Assembly: GCF_001553935.1 (NCBI RefSeq)
Contig: NZ_CP014232.1
Location: 2,418,001-2,482,000, forward strand
DNA length: 64,000 nucleotides
From: Actinomyces oris
GTDB lineage: Bacteria; Actinomycetota; Actinomycetes; Actinomycetales; Actinomycetaceae
Direction: 5' to 3'
Positions 25,014 through 33,727 of the stretch are shown in pieces (position 1 is the stretch's first letter; each line of letters starts with the position of its first letter). The position numbers and the translations under genes were made by a program. The notes under the pieces are model-generated. The model worked only from the letters and a program-made list of their open reading frames with translations. It was not told the DNA's origin and did not search any database.

Positions 25014-25053
25014 TCCCACCCGAGCCATCCCACGATCACTGCAGGAGACACCC

Positions 25054-25806
25054 ATGCTCACTCTACTTCCCGCCGTCGATGTCGCCGATGGCAAGGCCGT
25101 CCGCCTCCTTCAGGGAGAGGTCGGCTCAGAGACGGACTACGGCAGTCCCGTCGACGCCGCCCGGGACTGGGTGCGCGCCGGGGCCGAGTGGATCCACCTG
25201 GTGGATCTCGATGCCGCTTTCGGGCGCGGCTCCAACCATGAGCTGCTGGCGCGCATCGTCGGCGAGGTCGGCATCAGGGTGGAGCTCTCCGGGGGGATCC
25301 GTGATGATGCCTCACTGGCCCGCGCCCTGTCCGCCGGAGCCGCGCGGGTCAACCTGGGGACGGCTGCTCTCGAGGACCCTGAGTGGACTGAACGGGTCAT
25401 CGCCGAGCACGGGGAGAAGATCGCCGTCGGCCTCGACGTGCGCGGCTCCACCTTGGCGGCCCGCGGCTGGACCAAGGAGGGCGGAGACCTGTGGGAGACC
25501 CTCGAGCGGCTCAATGCCGCAGGGTGCGCGCGCTACGTCGTCACCGACGTGACCCGGGACGGGACGCTGAGCGGACCCAACACCGCCCTGCTCACCGAGG
25601 TCTGCCAGCGCACCGCGGCACCGGTGGTCGCCTCCGGAGGTATCGCCCATCTCGACGACCTGGTCGCGCTGCGCCGTCTGGTGCCGCTGGGACTGGAGGG
25701 TGCGATTGTCGGCAAGGCGCTCTACAACGGCAACTTCACCCTTCAGGAGGCGCTGGTCGTGGCCGGTGACGAGGAGAGGCGCGAGCCTTCGCAGGCTCGT
25801 TCCTGA
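25054..25806 (+). CDS. priA: Phosphoribosyl isomerase (HisA, probably bifunctional PriA)
   Basis: ProFAR isomerase of histidine synthesis, 250 aa (beta/alpha)8 barrel. In Actinobacteria the enzyme usually also performs the TrpF reaction of tryptophan synthesis. The sequence closely follows Pri[71 protein letters not shown] (the Arg and Trp used for dual substrate binding), [16 protein letters not shown] and [10 protein letters not shown]. Both catalytic Asp residues are present. 40 bp after hisH with a good SD (GCAGGAGA). Bifunctionality is inferred from family knowledge. Confidence 0.95.
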   Translation: MLTLLPAVDVADGKAVRLLQGEVGSETDYGSPVDAARDWVRAGAEWIHLVDLDAAFGRGSNHELLARIVGEVGIRVELSGGIRDDASLARALSAGAARVNLGTAALEDPEWTERVIAEHGEKIAVGLDVRGSTLAARGWTKEGGDLWETLERLNAAGCARYVVTDVTRDGTLSGPNTALLTEVCQRTAAPVVASGGIAHLDDLVALRRLVPLGLEGAIVGKALYNGNFTLQEALVVAGDEERREPSQARS

Positions 25807-25867
25807 CCTTTGCCCGACCCTGTCTGAGACTGCTCCGAGATTGCTCCGTGGCTGCGACGCGGGCGGA

Positions 25868-27160
25868 CTACGGGCGCCCAGAACGCTTCGGGCGCTGCCA
25901 GTGCCTGATGACGCCTCGAAGCGCGGTGGCGAAGACGACGCCGGTGGTTGCCAGGTAGGTGCCGTAGTGCTGACGGGTGATTGGGCCCAGCGGCTTGCCC
26001 AGTGTCTTGACGATGGCGGTGGAGGCCGTCATGCGCGCGGCACGCTCCCCGGCCGCGTGAAGGACGACTGAGGGCAGAGGCAGGTTGCTGCGCCCAGACT
26101 CGGCGGCGAAGAGCTTCACCGGAATCCCGGTCAGCGCTTGCTTCCAGTACCCGCGTGGCCCTCGGCTCAGGTAACGGGATGTCGCCGCCCTCATCTCCGG
26201 AGCGGTCCACGGCGCGGGAGGCTGGAGTCCACTCCGAGTCAGCAGGTGCGTGACCGCCACTCCGGTGACCGAGCCCGCCACCACCATCGCCGCCCGCCGC
26301 CACATCCGCTCGGGGTGGGTCAGCCCCAGCCAGACCTGGCTCATCTCAGCCATGATCGGGAAGGAGATGGCCTCAGCCATGCCCCAGACGAACATCACGG
26401 CGTCTCCGCGACCGCCCTCCATCGCGGTGTGCAGGACGGTGAAGACGTCTGAGACCGGCTCGGGTCTGCGGGGGCGCTGGAGCATCTCCACGATCCGCTC
26501 GCGCGCCAGGTCGCTGACGCCCTCCACGTCATCACTGGGGGCGATCGGCTCACCGACACGGACCTCGACGGGGGAGTAACGGGGCAGGCCGCCCTTCTTC
26601 GGCATCATCTCTCGCGTCCCCACCAGCGCGACCGGCAGCACCGGGATCCCGAAGTCTCGTGCGAGCCGGGCGGCCCCGGAGTGAAAGCGGCTCATGTGGC
26701 CGTCCGTGGAGCGGGTGCCCTCGGGGAAGATGAGAATACTCATCGACTCGGCCACCCGATTGGCCAGTGTTCCCCGCAGCTCCTCGTAGGCGCCCTCGCC
26801 GTCGCGCCGTACCGGATAGGCGCCCAGCAGCCCCCTGGCCACGAGGCGACGAGAGCGACGGGTGAACCAGTAGTCCTGGGCAGCGACGGTGACCACCCGC
26901 ATGAGGGTGGGGGAGGCACTCATCATTGCGATCGTGTCCGCATGGGAGCCGTGGTTGGCAACGACAACGTAGGGGCCGTCGGTCTCGAACTCGCCCTCGA
27001 CCCGCACGCCCCCGAACGGAGCGATGACGGCGGACCAGAAACGCTGCCGCAGTACCGCGCGCCAGGTGACCTTCTGGGGTGTTCGCACGATCGATTGCAG
27101 GCGGCGTCCGGCTGAGGCGATCTCGGCCGAACCTGGAACCGAGGGAATCTGAAGGGGCAT
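25868..27160 (-). CDS. 1-acyl-glycerol-3-phosphate acyltransferase-like protein with extra C-terminal membrane domain
   Basis: 430 aa from ATG 27160, preceded by GGAAAGG; the frame stays open upstream to 27742 but that part is the shadow of cdsA. Residues ~45-250 form a PlsC/LPLAT domain with the catalytic NHGSHADT (NHxxxxD) and FPEGTRS motifs. It should transfer a fatty acyl group onto a glycerophosphate or related acceptor. The last ~160 residues are a second domain with hydrophobic helices, starting VMFVWGMAEAISFPIMAEMSQVWLG, which resembles small YqaA/DedA-like membrane segments (GxxEAxxFPI). Last gene of a minus-strand phospholipid trio. Confidence 0.85.
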   Translation of the reverse strand: MPLQIPSVPGSAEIASAGRRLQSIVRTPQKVTWRAVLRQRFWSAVIAPFGGVRVEGEFETDGPYVVVANHGSHADTIAMMSASPTLMRVVTVAAQDYWFTRRSRRLVARGLLGAYPVRRDGEGAYEELRGTLANRVAESMSILIFPEGTRSTDGHMSRFHSGAARLARDFGIPVLPVALVGTREMMPKKGGLPRYSPVEVRVGEPIAPSDDVEGVSDLARERIVEMLQRPRRPEPVSDVFTVLHTAMEGGRGDAVMFVWGMAEAISFPIMAEMSQVWLGLTHPERMWRRAAMVVAGSVTGVAVTHLLTRSGLQPPAPWTAPEMRAATSRYLSRGPRGYWKQALTGIPVKLFAAESGRSNLPLPSVVLHAAGERAARMTASTAIVKTLGKPLGPITRQHYGTYLATTGVVFATALRGVIRHWQRPKRSGRP

Positions 27161-27255
27161 CGGGCTACCTTTCCGTGGGGGGTGCGGGCGATTGAAGGAG
27201 ACGGCTCGGAGTCGAGAGGGGCAGGGCTGGGGCGGACGGCTGCGAACCGGCCCAC

Positions 27256-28191
27256 TCACCCCATGACGGCGGCCAGAGGCAGGACCAGGAGCAGGGAGTC
27301 GACGCGGTCCAGCAGACCGCCGAACCCGGGCAGCCAGGCACCGGCGTCCTTGACTCCGGCTGTGCGTTTGACGAGAGACTCCAGCAGGTCCCCCAGGACT
27401 CCGCCCAGACCGACGGCGATCACCAGGCCGGGCGTGATCTGGCCCAGCAGGGTGAGAATGAGGGTGGCCCCGATGACGGCCCCCGCCAGTCCGCCGAGCG
27501 TCTTGTTCGGGGACAAGGGGGACAGCGGTCGTCGTGCCCAGGCCATGGGGCGCAGGAAGGTCCCGCCGGCCCACGCGGCCACATCGGCGGCCGCAGCCGC
27601 GAAGGCGATGAGGAACGCGTCGTGCCACAGCACCACGAGGTGTGCCAGGGACCAGGGAATCCAGATCGAGGCGAAACCGGCGATCGTCGCCCTCCTCAGA
27701 CCATGCTCGACGTCGCCGGACAGGATGGCGGGCACGGCGCACACGAGTACCGTGAGCGGAGCCAGCGCCATGAGTCCCGGGCGCAACCAGGCGGCTAGCG
27801 GATAGATCACCGCCAGTGACACCAGCATCAGGGTCTCCGCTTTGGGCAGCCGAGTGAGTCGGGAGAGCTCACGAACCGACTGCAACCCGAGGGCGGTGGC
27901 AAGCAGCGCCGTCGTCCCCCGTCCGACCCAGATAGGAATGCCGACCGCCGGGATAATGATGGCCCACGTCGTCCAGCGGCGGCGCAGCTCCGCCTTACGG
28001 GACAGGGCCACGCCGATGCCGGCCAGGAGCAGGATCGCCACGGCCGTGGCCGCAAGGAACACCGCTCGGCCCGTGAGGATCCACCCCGGCCCGGGAACGG
28101 TTACGGTCCACGAGCGGTTGCCGCCCACGATCCAGTCGATCACTCCGCCGTCTGCCTCACGCCCCTTCCAGGAGCTGATCGCGGTGTTCAC
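27256..28191 (-). CDS. cdsA: Phosphatidate cytidylyltransferase
   Basis: Forms CDP-diacylglycerol from phosphatidate and CTP in the membrane. 311 aa with about eight hydrophobic helices. The family signature near the C-terminus is intact: ESLVKRTAGVKDAGAWLPGFGGLLDRVDSLL, as is SPNKTLGG. The GTG start overlaps the stop of the upstream CDP-alcohol phosphatidyltransferase gene by four bases, so the two are co-translated. The PlsC-like gene lies 95 bp downstream. The layout recalls the ynbAB-type auxiliary phospholipid genes of E. coli; whether this is the only CdsA of the cell cannot be judged here. Confidence 0.93.
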   Translation of the reverse strand: MNTAISSWKGREADGGVIDWIVGGNRSWTVTVPGPGWILTGRAVFLAATAVAILLLAGIGVALSRKAELRRRWTTWAIIIPAVGIPIWVGRGTTALLATALGLQSVRELSRLTRLPKAETLMLVSLAVIYPLAAWLRPGLMALAPLTVLVCAVPAILSGDVEHGLRRATIAGFASIWIPWSLAHLVVLWHDAFLIAFAAAAADVAAWAGGTFLRPMAWARRPLSPLSPNKTLGGLAGAVIGATLILTLLGQITPGLVIAVGLGGVLGDLLESLVKRTAGVKDAGAWLPGFGGLLDRVDSLLLVLPLAAVMG

Positions 28192-28820
28192 GACTGGGCT
28201 CCCGGGGCGGCCTCGTCCTCAGGGGCACTGCCGCCGATGAGGCTGATGTCCTGCGGCGGCGGTGGGGCCATGGTGTCGGCCATGGCCGGGCCGGTGTGTC
28301 CTGCGAGCGCGGCGGCGGTTCGCGCCAGCCGTACGCAGGCCGTCGCCGCCGAGCCCACGATGATGACCCAGGCGATGATCGACAGATACTGGGGGAGGGC
28401 GGCCCCTACGACCGCGGCCAGGCACCGCTCGGTCTTGCCGAACGGGCCGCCGTTGAGCCTGGCGGCGCCAGCGCCTGCGGCGGCCAGGGAGATGAAGGTC
28501 GGTAGTGTTGCTGTCGCTAGAGCGATGAGGGTCAGGTAGACCGTGGTGGTCGATGAACCGGTGCGCAGGGCGAGGCCCACGAGACCGGCCATGATGAACA
28601 GGTCGGAGAGCCGGTCCCCGATCTCGTTGAGGACGAAGCCGAAGGGTCTCGATACTCCACGGGCCCGAGCCACGGCGCCGTCGAGATTCGCGCCCCCGAG
28701 CCGGGCGGCCAGCAGGATGAATGCCAGAATCCACCAGCCCATGACCAGTGCCCCGCAGCCCAGCGCGGCAGCGATGACGCCGACGGCAGTCCACACGTCA
28801 GGGGAGATGCCGCGGCGCAC
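28188..28820 (-). CDS. CDP-alcohol phosphatidyltransferase family protein, atypical motif
   Basis: 210 aa, GTG start, about five membrane helices. It should transfer a phosphatidyl group from CDP-DAG to an alcohol, for instance inositol phosphate or glycerophosphate. The CDP-OH-P motif reads LDGAVARARGVSRPFGFVLNEIGD. Compared with DxxDGxxARx8GxxxDxxxD, the first Asp is Ala and the third is Asn; the other two are kept. As far as I recall, a subfamily with an LNE variant exists, so the deviation may be lineage-specific. The last ~40 residues are a hydrophilic tail. First gene of the trio; its upstream gap (28821-28983) is shared with sseB. Confidence 0.85.
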   Translation of the reverse strand: MRRGISPDVWTAVGVIAAALGCGALVMGWWILAFILLAARLGGANLDGAVARARGVSRPFGFVLNEIGDRLSDLFIMAGLVGLALRTGSSTTTVYLTLIALATATLPTFISLAAAGAGAARLNGGPFGKTERCLAAVVGAALPQYLSIIAWVIIVGSAATACVRLARTAAALAGHTGPAMADTMAPPPPQDISLIGGSAPEDEAAPGAQS

Positions 28821-28983
28821 TGACGCCTGGATGATGACCCCAGCCTGCGGGTGTACCAGTACTTCAACGAGTAGAGCGATACCACCTCAGCAGGCTATCG
28901 AGCCACGTTCTCGAAGGTGAGTGATTGGTCCGGAAGATACTGGGGAGTAATCCCCAGGGCTCGGACACGCTACGGTGAGTGCC

Positions 28984-29841
28984 ATGAGCACGTCTTCGGA
29001 TCAACCGCTGCCGACTGCGCGGCCTGAGGCGGCACCCCAGGTGGCTGCCGCCATAGCCGCACGGGCCAAGCTGGAGCGTCTTCTGGCTGCGCCTGCCCCC
29101 TTCGCCGACGACGACGGCTCGATCAGTCCAGAGGTGCGCCAGGCGCTGGAGGCTGTGGACCTGCCGCGTCATCAGTACCTCGATGAGCTGTGGGCGGCCC
29201 TCGTCGCTGGCCGGCTGATCGTTCCCGTGGCCGCTCACGCCCTTCCCGGACGCCTGGAGGGGAGTCTGGCGCAGTCCGCGGGCCTGCCGCATGGCCCGTC
29301 GGGCGACGGCGCACCGCAGGTCCCGGCTCATGAGGTGCACACCGCCGACGCCTGCCAGGACGCGGCGACCCTGGCGGTGAGCCTGCCCGACGGGCACGTC
29401 GCCCTACCGGTGTTCACCAGCGTTGAGGCCATGAGCCGCTGGCGCAGCGACGTGCGTCCCGTGCCCGTCTCGCCCCAGCGAGCGGCCCAGGTCGCCTGCC
29501 TGTCCACCGACCAGCTGTGGGTGCTCGACCCCGGTAGCCGGGACCTGCGACTGCCGCGTCCCGCCGTCGTGGCCCTGGCCGGGGGAGAGGAGTGGGTGCC
29601 CTCATGGCGCAACGAGCCGGTTCAGGCCGAGGTACGCGCCCAGCTCCAGGAGATCGACGGTGTCACCGGCGTGGCTTTCGGCCCCGGTGAGAGCGCCGAG
29701 CTGCGGGTGTTCATCCGCATTGACGCCGCAGGCGGTCGCGCCGGTGTGGCCCGCAGCCTGGAGGGCTGTCAGTACGTCATGATCAACCCGGCCTGGGGCG
29801 ACCTCATCGACACCGTGGAGCTGTGCCCGCTTCCCGCCTGA
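28984..29841 (+). CDS. SseB-like protein
   Basis: 285 aa, cytosolic. Residues ~150-240 match the SseB N-terminal domain: LPVFTSVEAMSRWR, RPVPVSPQRAAQVA and the DPGSRDLRLPRPAVVALA block. The C-terminal ~60 residues (DGVTGVAFGPGESAELRVFIRID) resemble the SseB C-terminal domain. SseB proteins are widespread in Actinobacteria, often near infC-rpmI-rplT as here, and their function is unclear. ATG 28984 starts nine bases after another in-frame GTG; the exact start is uncertain by three codons. Confidence 0.85.
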   Translation: MSTSSDQPLPTARPEAAPQVAAAIAARAKLERLLAAPAPFADDDGSISPEVRQALEAVDLPRHQYLDELWAALVAGRLIVPVAAHALPGRLEGSLAQSAGLPHGPSGDGAPQVPAHEVHTADACQDAATLAVSLPDGHVALPVFTSVEAMSRWRSDVRPVPVSPQRAAQVACLSTDQLWVLDPGSRDLRLPRPAVVALAGGEEWVPSWRNEPVQAEVRAQLQEIDGVTGVAFGPGESAELRVFIRIDAAGGRAGVARSLEGCQYVMINPAWGDLIDTVELCPLPA

Positions 29842-29863
29842 TCCGAGCGGCTGGAACCCGATC

Positions 29864-30181
29864 TCAGGAGCGCCCCAGGATACGGGCCTCCCACTGCTCG
29901 ACCTGTCCGTAGTGGTCCTCCAGCGGCCCAGCCACCTGGTCGAAGCGGGCAACGACATCGCGCAGAGCCTGGCCGTCCTGGGGGCGGTCGGCTCTCTGGG
30001 CGATCCGGGCACAGGCCTCAGCGATCGTTCGGATCTGGGTGAGGTCTCGGGTCGATACCGTCACCCGGCCGGGACCCGGGTCCCTCGTGGTGCTCCAGTC
30101 GGTTCCTGCCTCACGAGAGAGGGCGGAATCGTCGTCGGACGCGCCATTGGGGTCCGGGGTCCTCACGCTGTTCCAATCCAT
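29864..30181 (-). CDS. Small hypothetical protein
   Basis: 105 residues from ATG 30181; the frame is open further upstream without a better start. The C-terminal half is helical and charged (RDLTQIRTIAEACARIAQ, then LEDHYGQVEQWEARILGRS), the N-terminal half is polar and probably disordered. No signal, membrane helix or recognised domain. It is convergent with sseB (22 bp gap) and divergent from the ABC gene at 30248. A plus-strand frame in the same place looks less protein-like. Moderate support only. Confidence 0.5.
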   Translation of the reverse strand: MDWNSVRTPDPNGASDDDSALSREAGTDWSTTRDPGPGRVTVSTRDLTQIRTIAEACARIAQRADRPQDGQALRDVVARFDQVAGPLEDHYGQVEQWEARILGRS

Positions 30182-30247
30182 GACTGCGGAGCGTAAGGCA
30201 TCCGATTCGACCAGGCCACCGAAAAAACGTGTGTTGGAATAGTTCCG

Positions 30248-31036
30248 ATGAGCACGAAGTCGACCACCACAGTCCCATCTCGTCCGGACCCGGCGACAAC
30301 ACCCGGTATCCGGCATGATGTCAACAGTGGTGCCCAGCCCCCGGCGGTGAGTCGGGAGCCGTTGGTGAGCGCCCGCGACCTCAGTGTCGGATACGGTGAC
30401 CAGTCGGTCTGCGCCCCGGCGACCTTCGATCTGCTTCCCGGCCAGGTGCTGGCCCTCGTCGGGGTCAACGGGGCCGGCAAGTCGACGATCCTGCGTACCT
30501 GCTGCGGGCTACTGCGTCCGTTGTCGGGGCAGGTTCACGTACTCGGACACGTCCCGGATCCGCGCTCAGGCGCCCAGCGCGCCGCCCTCGCCACGGATCT
30601 GGGGCAGGAGTCCTTCTTCCCCACCCTGACCGTCGCCGAGCACCTGCGGATGGTCTGCTTCGGCCACGGTGTCGTCGAGGCTGATGAGCGGGTCAGTGAC
30701 CTGCTGGAGGACCTGGAACTGCGACATCTCGCGGGGCACCTTCCCGAGGAGCTCTCCTCGGGGCAGCGGCGTCGACTGGCGCTGGCCTCAGTCCTGGTTC
30801 GGCCCCGCAGGCTGCTGGTCCTCGACGAGCCCGAGCAGCGCCTGGACCGGGTGACCCGTCTGCTCCTGGCCGACATGCTCGTTGAGGAGCGTGAGGCCGG
30901 TGGGGGAGTGCTCATGGTCTCCCACGACCCGGAGATCGTGGAGGAGGCGGCCACTGACGTGCTCCTCGTCGGACGCGACACCCGGATGCTCAGCGTGGAC
31001 GACGGCGTGCGCGCCATTGAGGAGGGGCTGAGGTGA
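30248..31036 (+). CDS. ABC transporter ATP-binding protein
   Basis: 262 aa. ATPase domain from ~residue 40: Walker A GVNGAGKST, a signature LSSGQRRRLALA (second residue G replaced by S) and Walker B LLVLDEPEQRLD, followed by the switch His in MVSHDPE. The first ~38 residues are polar and dispensable-looking. It energises the membrane protein encoded by the next gene, whose GTG start overlaps this stop by four bases. Single ATPase plus single large membrane protein suggests an ABC-2-like exporter; substrate unknown. Confidence 0.88.
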   Translation: MSTKSTTTVPSRPDPATTPGIRHDVNSGAQPPAVSREPLVSARDLSVGYGDQSVCAPATFDLLPGQVLALVGVNGAGKSTILRTCCGLLRPLSGQVHVLGHVPDPRSGAQRAALATDLGQESFFPTLTVAEHLRMVCFGHGVVEADERVSDLLEDLELRHLAGHLPEELSSGQRRRLALASVLVRPRRLLVLDEPEQRLDRVTRLLLADMLVEEREAGGGVLMVSHDPEIVEEAATDVLLVGRDTRMLSVDDGVRAIEEGLR

Positions 31037-32640
31037 CGCCGCCGGGTGACCGGACGGCGCCGGTCCTCTCCACTGAGCTGGAGACGATGGCCCTTCCCGA
31101 TGGGGCCGCGTTGCGCACGTGGGTGCGGCGCCGTACTCGGCGGCACCTCCACGGTGTCTGGGCGCTCGTGGGGGACGTCTACTCCATACTCCTGACACTC
31201 ATCGTCGTCGTGACGATCCTGGCCCCGTATCTGCGTCGGATGCTCGTGGCTCAGCCTGGCTCAGTCGGGGCCGGTACGCTCGGCGACTTCGCCACGGTGG
31301 GCCTCGACCCCGGGTGGGGGTTCCTGGCGCTGATCGTGCTGCTGGCGGCGGTCGGTGTCGGTTCACTCGGCCGGCTCGGCCCGCTCTTCCTGCGCCCCCA
31401 CGAGGCGGCCTGGTGGCTGCCCATGCCTGGAGACCGGGCCAGTCTCCTGGTGCCGGTGGCCCGCGTCGAGTACCTCATCGCGGCCACCGTGGGAGCCGCG
31501 GCGGGCGTGCTCCCGGCGGTGGCGGCCGGAGGCGGCTGGATCGCTGCCGCGGCGTGGCCTGCCCTGCTGTCGGCCGGGACCTGCCTGGTCCTCACCGAGC
31601 TCATCAAGGCCCAGATTCATGACCGCGACGTCGAGCCGCTGCGGCGTCGTCTCATCGTGGCTGGGGTCGCGGCATTCCTGGCCGGTGTGGTGCTTGCCTT
31701 CCCGAGTTCATTGCTCAGCAACACGGCGGTCGCCCTCCTGGCTGGGTCGCTGGCCTTCCTGGCCGTGCTGGGATGGCGGCGGGCCAGAGGCAGCCTGGGT
31801 AAGGTGCATGATGCTGCGCTCCTGGCCGTCGTCGCTCGGTCCTTCGGCGCGCACGTCTCGCTGCTGTCGTTGGACACCAGGGCCCTGGGGCGGCTGCTTT
31901 CCCCGGATCCCAACCGGCCCGCGGATCCTTCGCCGCTGCGGGCGGCGCGGATCGGGAGCCGACTGCCCCGACCCCTGGGGGTGCTGATAGCAGTGGCTCA
32001 GGCGGACTGGATCCTGCTGCGTCGCCAGCGCAGGCGCCTGCTTCAGATGGGGGTCGGGCTGGCCATCGCGATGCTGCCGCTGCTGTCCGGGACGGTCGGC
32101 GCCCCGCTGCGCGCCGTCGGCTACCTCATCGGAGGCTGGATCGCGACCCTGGCCGTTGCCGAGCCGGCGCGCCAGGCCTGGTTCGACGGCGGTCCTGACA
32201 CCTCCTGGCCGGTGGCGCCCTGGGTGGTGCGAGCAGGCCACCTGCTTGTGCCGGCCGTCCTCATGAGCGCCTGGTCCATGCTGAGCCTGGCTCCGGCCAT
32301 GGCGGCCCTTGGGGCCGCGGCCGTCTGGAAGGGGCTGGTCATCGTGGTTGCCCTGGCCCTGGTGAGCGGCTGGGCCTGGGCCGGGGTGGCGCTGCGCTCC
32401 GGCTACCGGGAGATGCCCGACTTCGCGGCCGGACTCATCGCCTCTCCCATGGGCTCCCTGCCGCCGGGAGTGGTGCAGATGCTGACTCAAGGTCCTGACG
32501 CCGTCGTTGTCGGAGCACTGACCACGGCGCTGGTCGCCAGTGGAATCGCGGTGCCGACGACGGCGCTGCTTGGGATCCAGGCCGCCGCCGGTGCTGTCGC
32601 CGTCGTGTGGGGAGTCCGCACGAACCGCCGGGCCTCTTGA
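31033..32640 (+). CDS. ABC exporter membrane subunit (DUF6297-like)
   Basis: 535 aa, about twelve hydrophobic segments (for example YSILLTLIVVVTILAPYL and ALVSGWAWAGVALRSGY), arranged in two halves around a polar middle (~250-320). Overlaps the ATPase gene, so the two form one transporter. Large actinobacterial ABC permeases of this shape are annotated as DUF6297; I assign the family by overall resemblance and gene context rather than by a motif. Nothing in the sequence shows what is transported. Confidence 0.8.
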   Translation: MTPPGDRTAPVLSTELETMALPDGAALRTWVRRRTRRHLHGVWALVGDVYSILLTLIVVVTILAPYLRRMLVAQPGSVGAGTLGDFATVGLDPGWGFLALIVLLAAVGVGSLGRLGPLFLRPHEAAWWLPMPGDRASLLVPVARVEYLIAATVGAAAGVLPAVAAGGGWIAAAAWPALLSAGTCLVLTELIKAQIHDRDVEPLRRRLIVAGVAAFLAGVVLAFPSSLLSNTAVALLAGSLAFLAVLGWRRARGSLGKVHDAALLAVVARSFGAHVSLLSLDTRALGRLLSPDPNRPADPSPLRAARIGSRLPRPLGVLIAVAQADWILLRRQRRRLLQMGVGLAIAMLPLLSGTVGAPLRAVGYLIGGWIATLAVAEPARQAWFDGGPDTSWPVAPWVVRAGHLLVPAVLMSAWSMLSLAPAMAALGAAAVWKGLVIVVALALVSGWAWAGVALRSGYREMPDFAAGLIASPMGSLPPGVVQMLTQGPDAVVVGALTTALVASGIAVPTTALLGIQAAAGAVAVVWGVRTNRRAS

Positions 32641-32962
32641 TGACTTGCCTCGCCTCGACGCACGCCTCACACGTGGGAGGACTCACGTCAAGAGGGGCGA
32701 GGACACGGTGGGAGAGCGAGCCCGCGTCCTGGTAGTATCCTTCACTGACCACCCGGGGTTCGCCCCGGTGCGCAAGCGGAGCGATCCCACCTGGGTTCCT
32801 TTCGGGAATCGGGTTCATGCGAGGGCGACCAGCCCTTCGCGGTCCCTGCTCGGCCACGGCCGTGCGGTGATCGCGCTCATCACGAGGCCTCCGACCTGCG
32901 CGGCAGGAACGGGGGCCTTTCCTCGTTCCGCACCCATCCGTGACTCAGAGTGAGGAACCGAC
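32641..32962 (+). promoter_or_regulatory. infC operon promoter and structured leader (322 bp without genes)
   Basis: The left part holds a hairpin that may end the ABC transcript (CCTCGCC about 32648-32654 with GGCGAGG 32696-32702). A -10 like TAGTAT (32733-32738) has no convincing -35. Downstream the leader is rich in stems: CCGGGG-TTCG-CCCCGG (32753-32768, a UUCG tetraloop), TTCC/GGAA (about 32799-32811), GCGAGGGC/GCCCTTCGC (about 32819-32841), CACGGCCGTG (32856-32865) and GGAAC/GTTCC around 32910-32930. Such a long, folded 5' leader before infC-rpmI-rplT is where L20-type autoregulation occurs in other bacteria. No known leader family was matched. Confidence 0.55.
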
Positions 32963-33604
32963 ATCAGCGAGCCCCGTATCAACGAACGGATCCGCGTTCC
33001 CGAAGTGCGTCTCGTCGGCCCCAGCGGCGAGCAGGTCGGCGTTGTCCGTGTGGAGGACGCCCTGCGTCTGGCTGAGGAGGCCGATCTCGACCTGGTCGAG
33101 GTGGCACCCGACGCCCGCCCCCCGGTGTGCAAGCTCATGGACTACGGCAAGTTCAAGTACGAGTCGGCCATGAAGGCGCGCGACGCGCGACGCAACCAGG
33201 CAAACACCCAGCTCAAGGAGATCCAGTTCCGTCCCAAGATCGATGAGCACGACTACGCCACCAAGCGCGGCCACGTCGAGCGATTCCTCAAGGGCGGGGA
33301 CAAGGTCAAGTGCATCGTCCGCTTCCGCGGCCGTGAGCAGTCCCGGCCCGAGCTCGGTATCAGGCTCTTGCAGGGCCTGGCCGAGGAGATGGCCGAGCTG
33401 GGCACTATCGAGTCCCACCCCCGTCAGGACGGCCGCAACATGGTCATGGTCCTGGCCCCGGTCCGCAAGAAGGCCGAGGTCAAGTCCGACCAGCGCCGCC
33501 GCCGCGAGGAGGCCCGCGCCGCCCGCCGTGCCGAGAAGCACGCGGGCCGGGCACCCAAGGGCGCCAAGGCCTCGGACGGGGCAGCTGCCGGCGAGAACGC
33601 CTGA
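32963..33604 (+). CDS. infC: Translation initiation factor IF-3, ATC start codon
   Basis: 213 aa. Prevents premature 50S joining and proofreads the initiator tRNA/start codon. The conserved N-terminus [27 protein letters not shown] is encoded directly after ATC 32963, with GAGG (32952-32955) 7 bp upstream, and no ATG/GTG/TTG lies in frame at the right distance. IF-3 genes classically use AUU/AUC starts so that IF-3 discriminates against its own mRNA. The N-domain, linker ([24 protein letters not shown]) and C-domain ([22 protein letters not shown]) are complete; the last ~35 residues are a basic tail. Heads the infC-rpmI-rplT operon. Confidence 0.95.
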   Translation: MSEPRINERIRVPEVRLVGPSGEQVGVVRVEDALRLAEEADLDLVEVAPDARPPVCKLMDYGKFKYESAMKARDARRNQANTQLKEIQFRPKIDEHDYATKRGHVERFLKGGDKVKCIVRFRGREQSRPELGIRLLQGLAEEMAELGTIESHPRQDGRNMVMVLAPVRKKAEVKSDQRRRREEARAARRAEKHAGRAPKGAKASDGAAAGENA

Positions 33605-33727
33605 GAGCGCCCGAGGGTGCACTCGACACTCACCTGACACCACCGACCCACCCCCTCGCCACCGTGAGCGGGGTCCGCAGTCCCGGCGACCACTGGTCTC
33701 CCAGGGACCGAGAAGAGGAAATTACCC

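Noticed and set aside
27161..27742. N-terminal extension of the PlsC-like protein
   Set aside because: Arg/Pro-rich antiframe translation overlapping cdsA; conserved sequence starts at ATG 27160.
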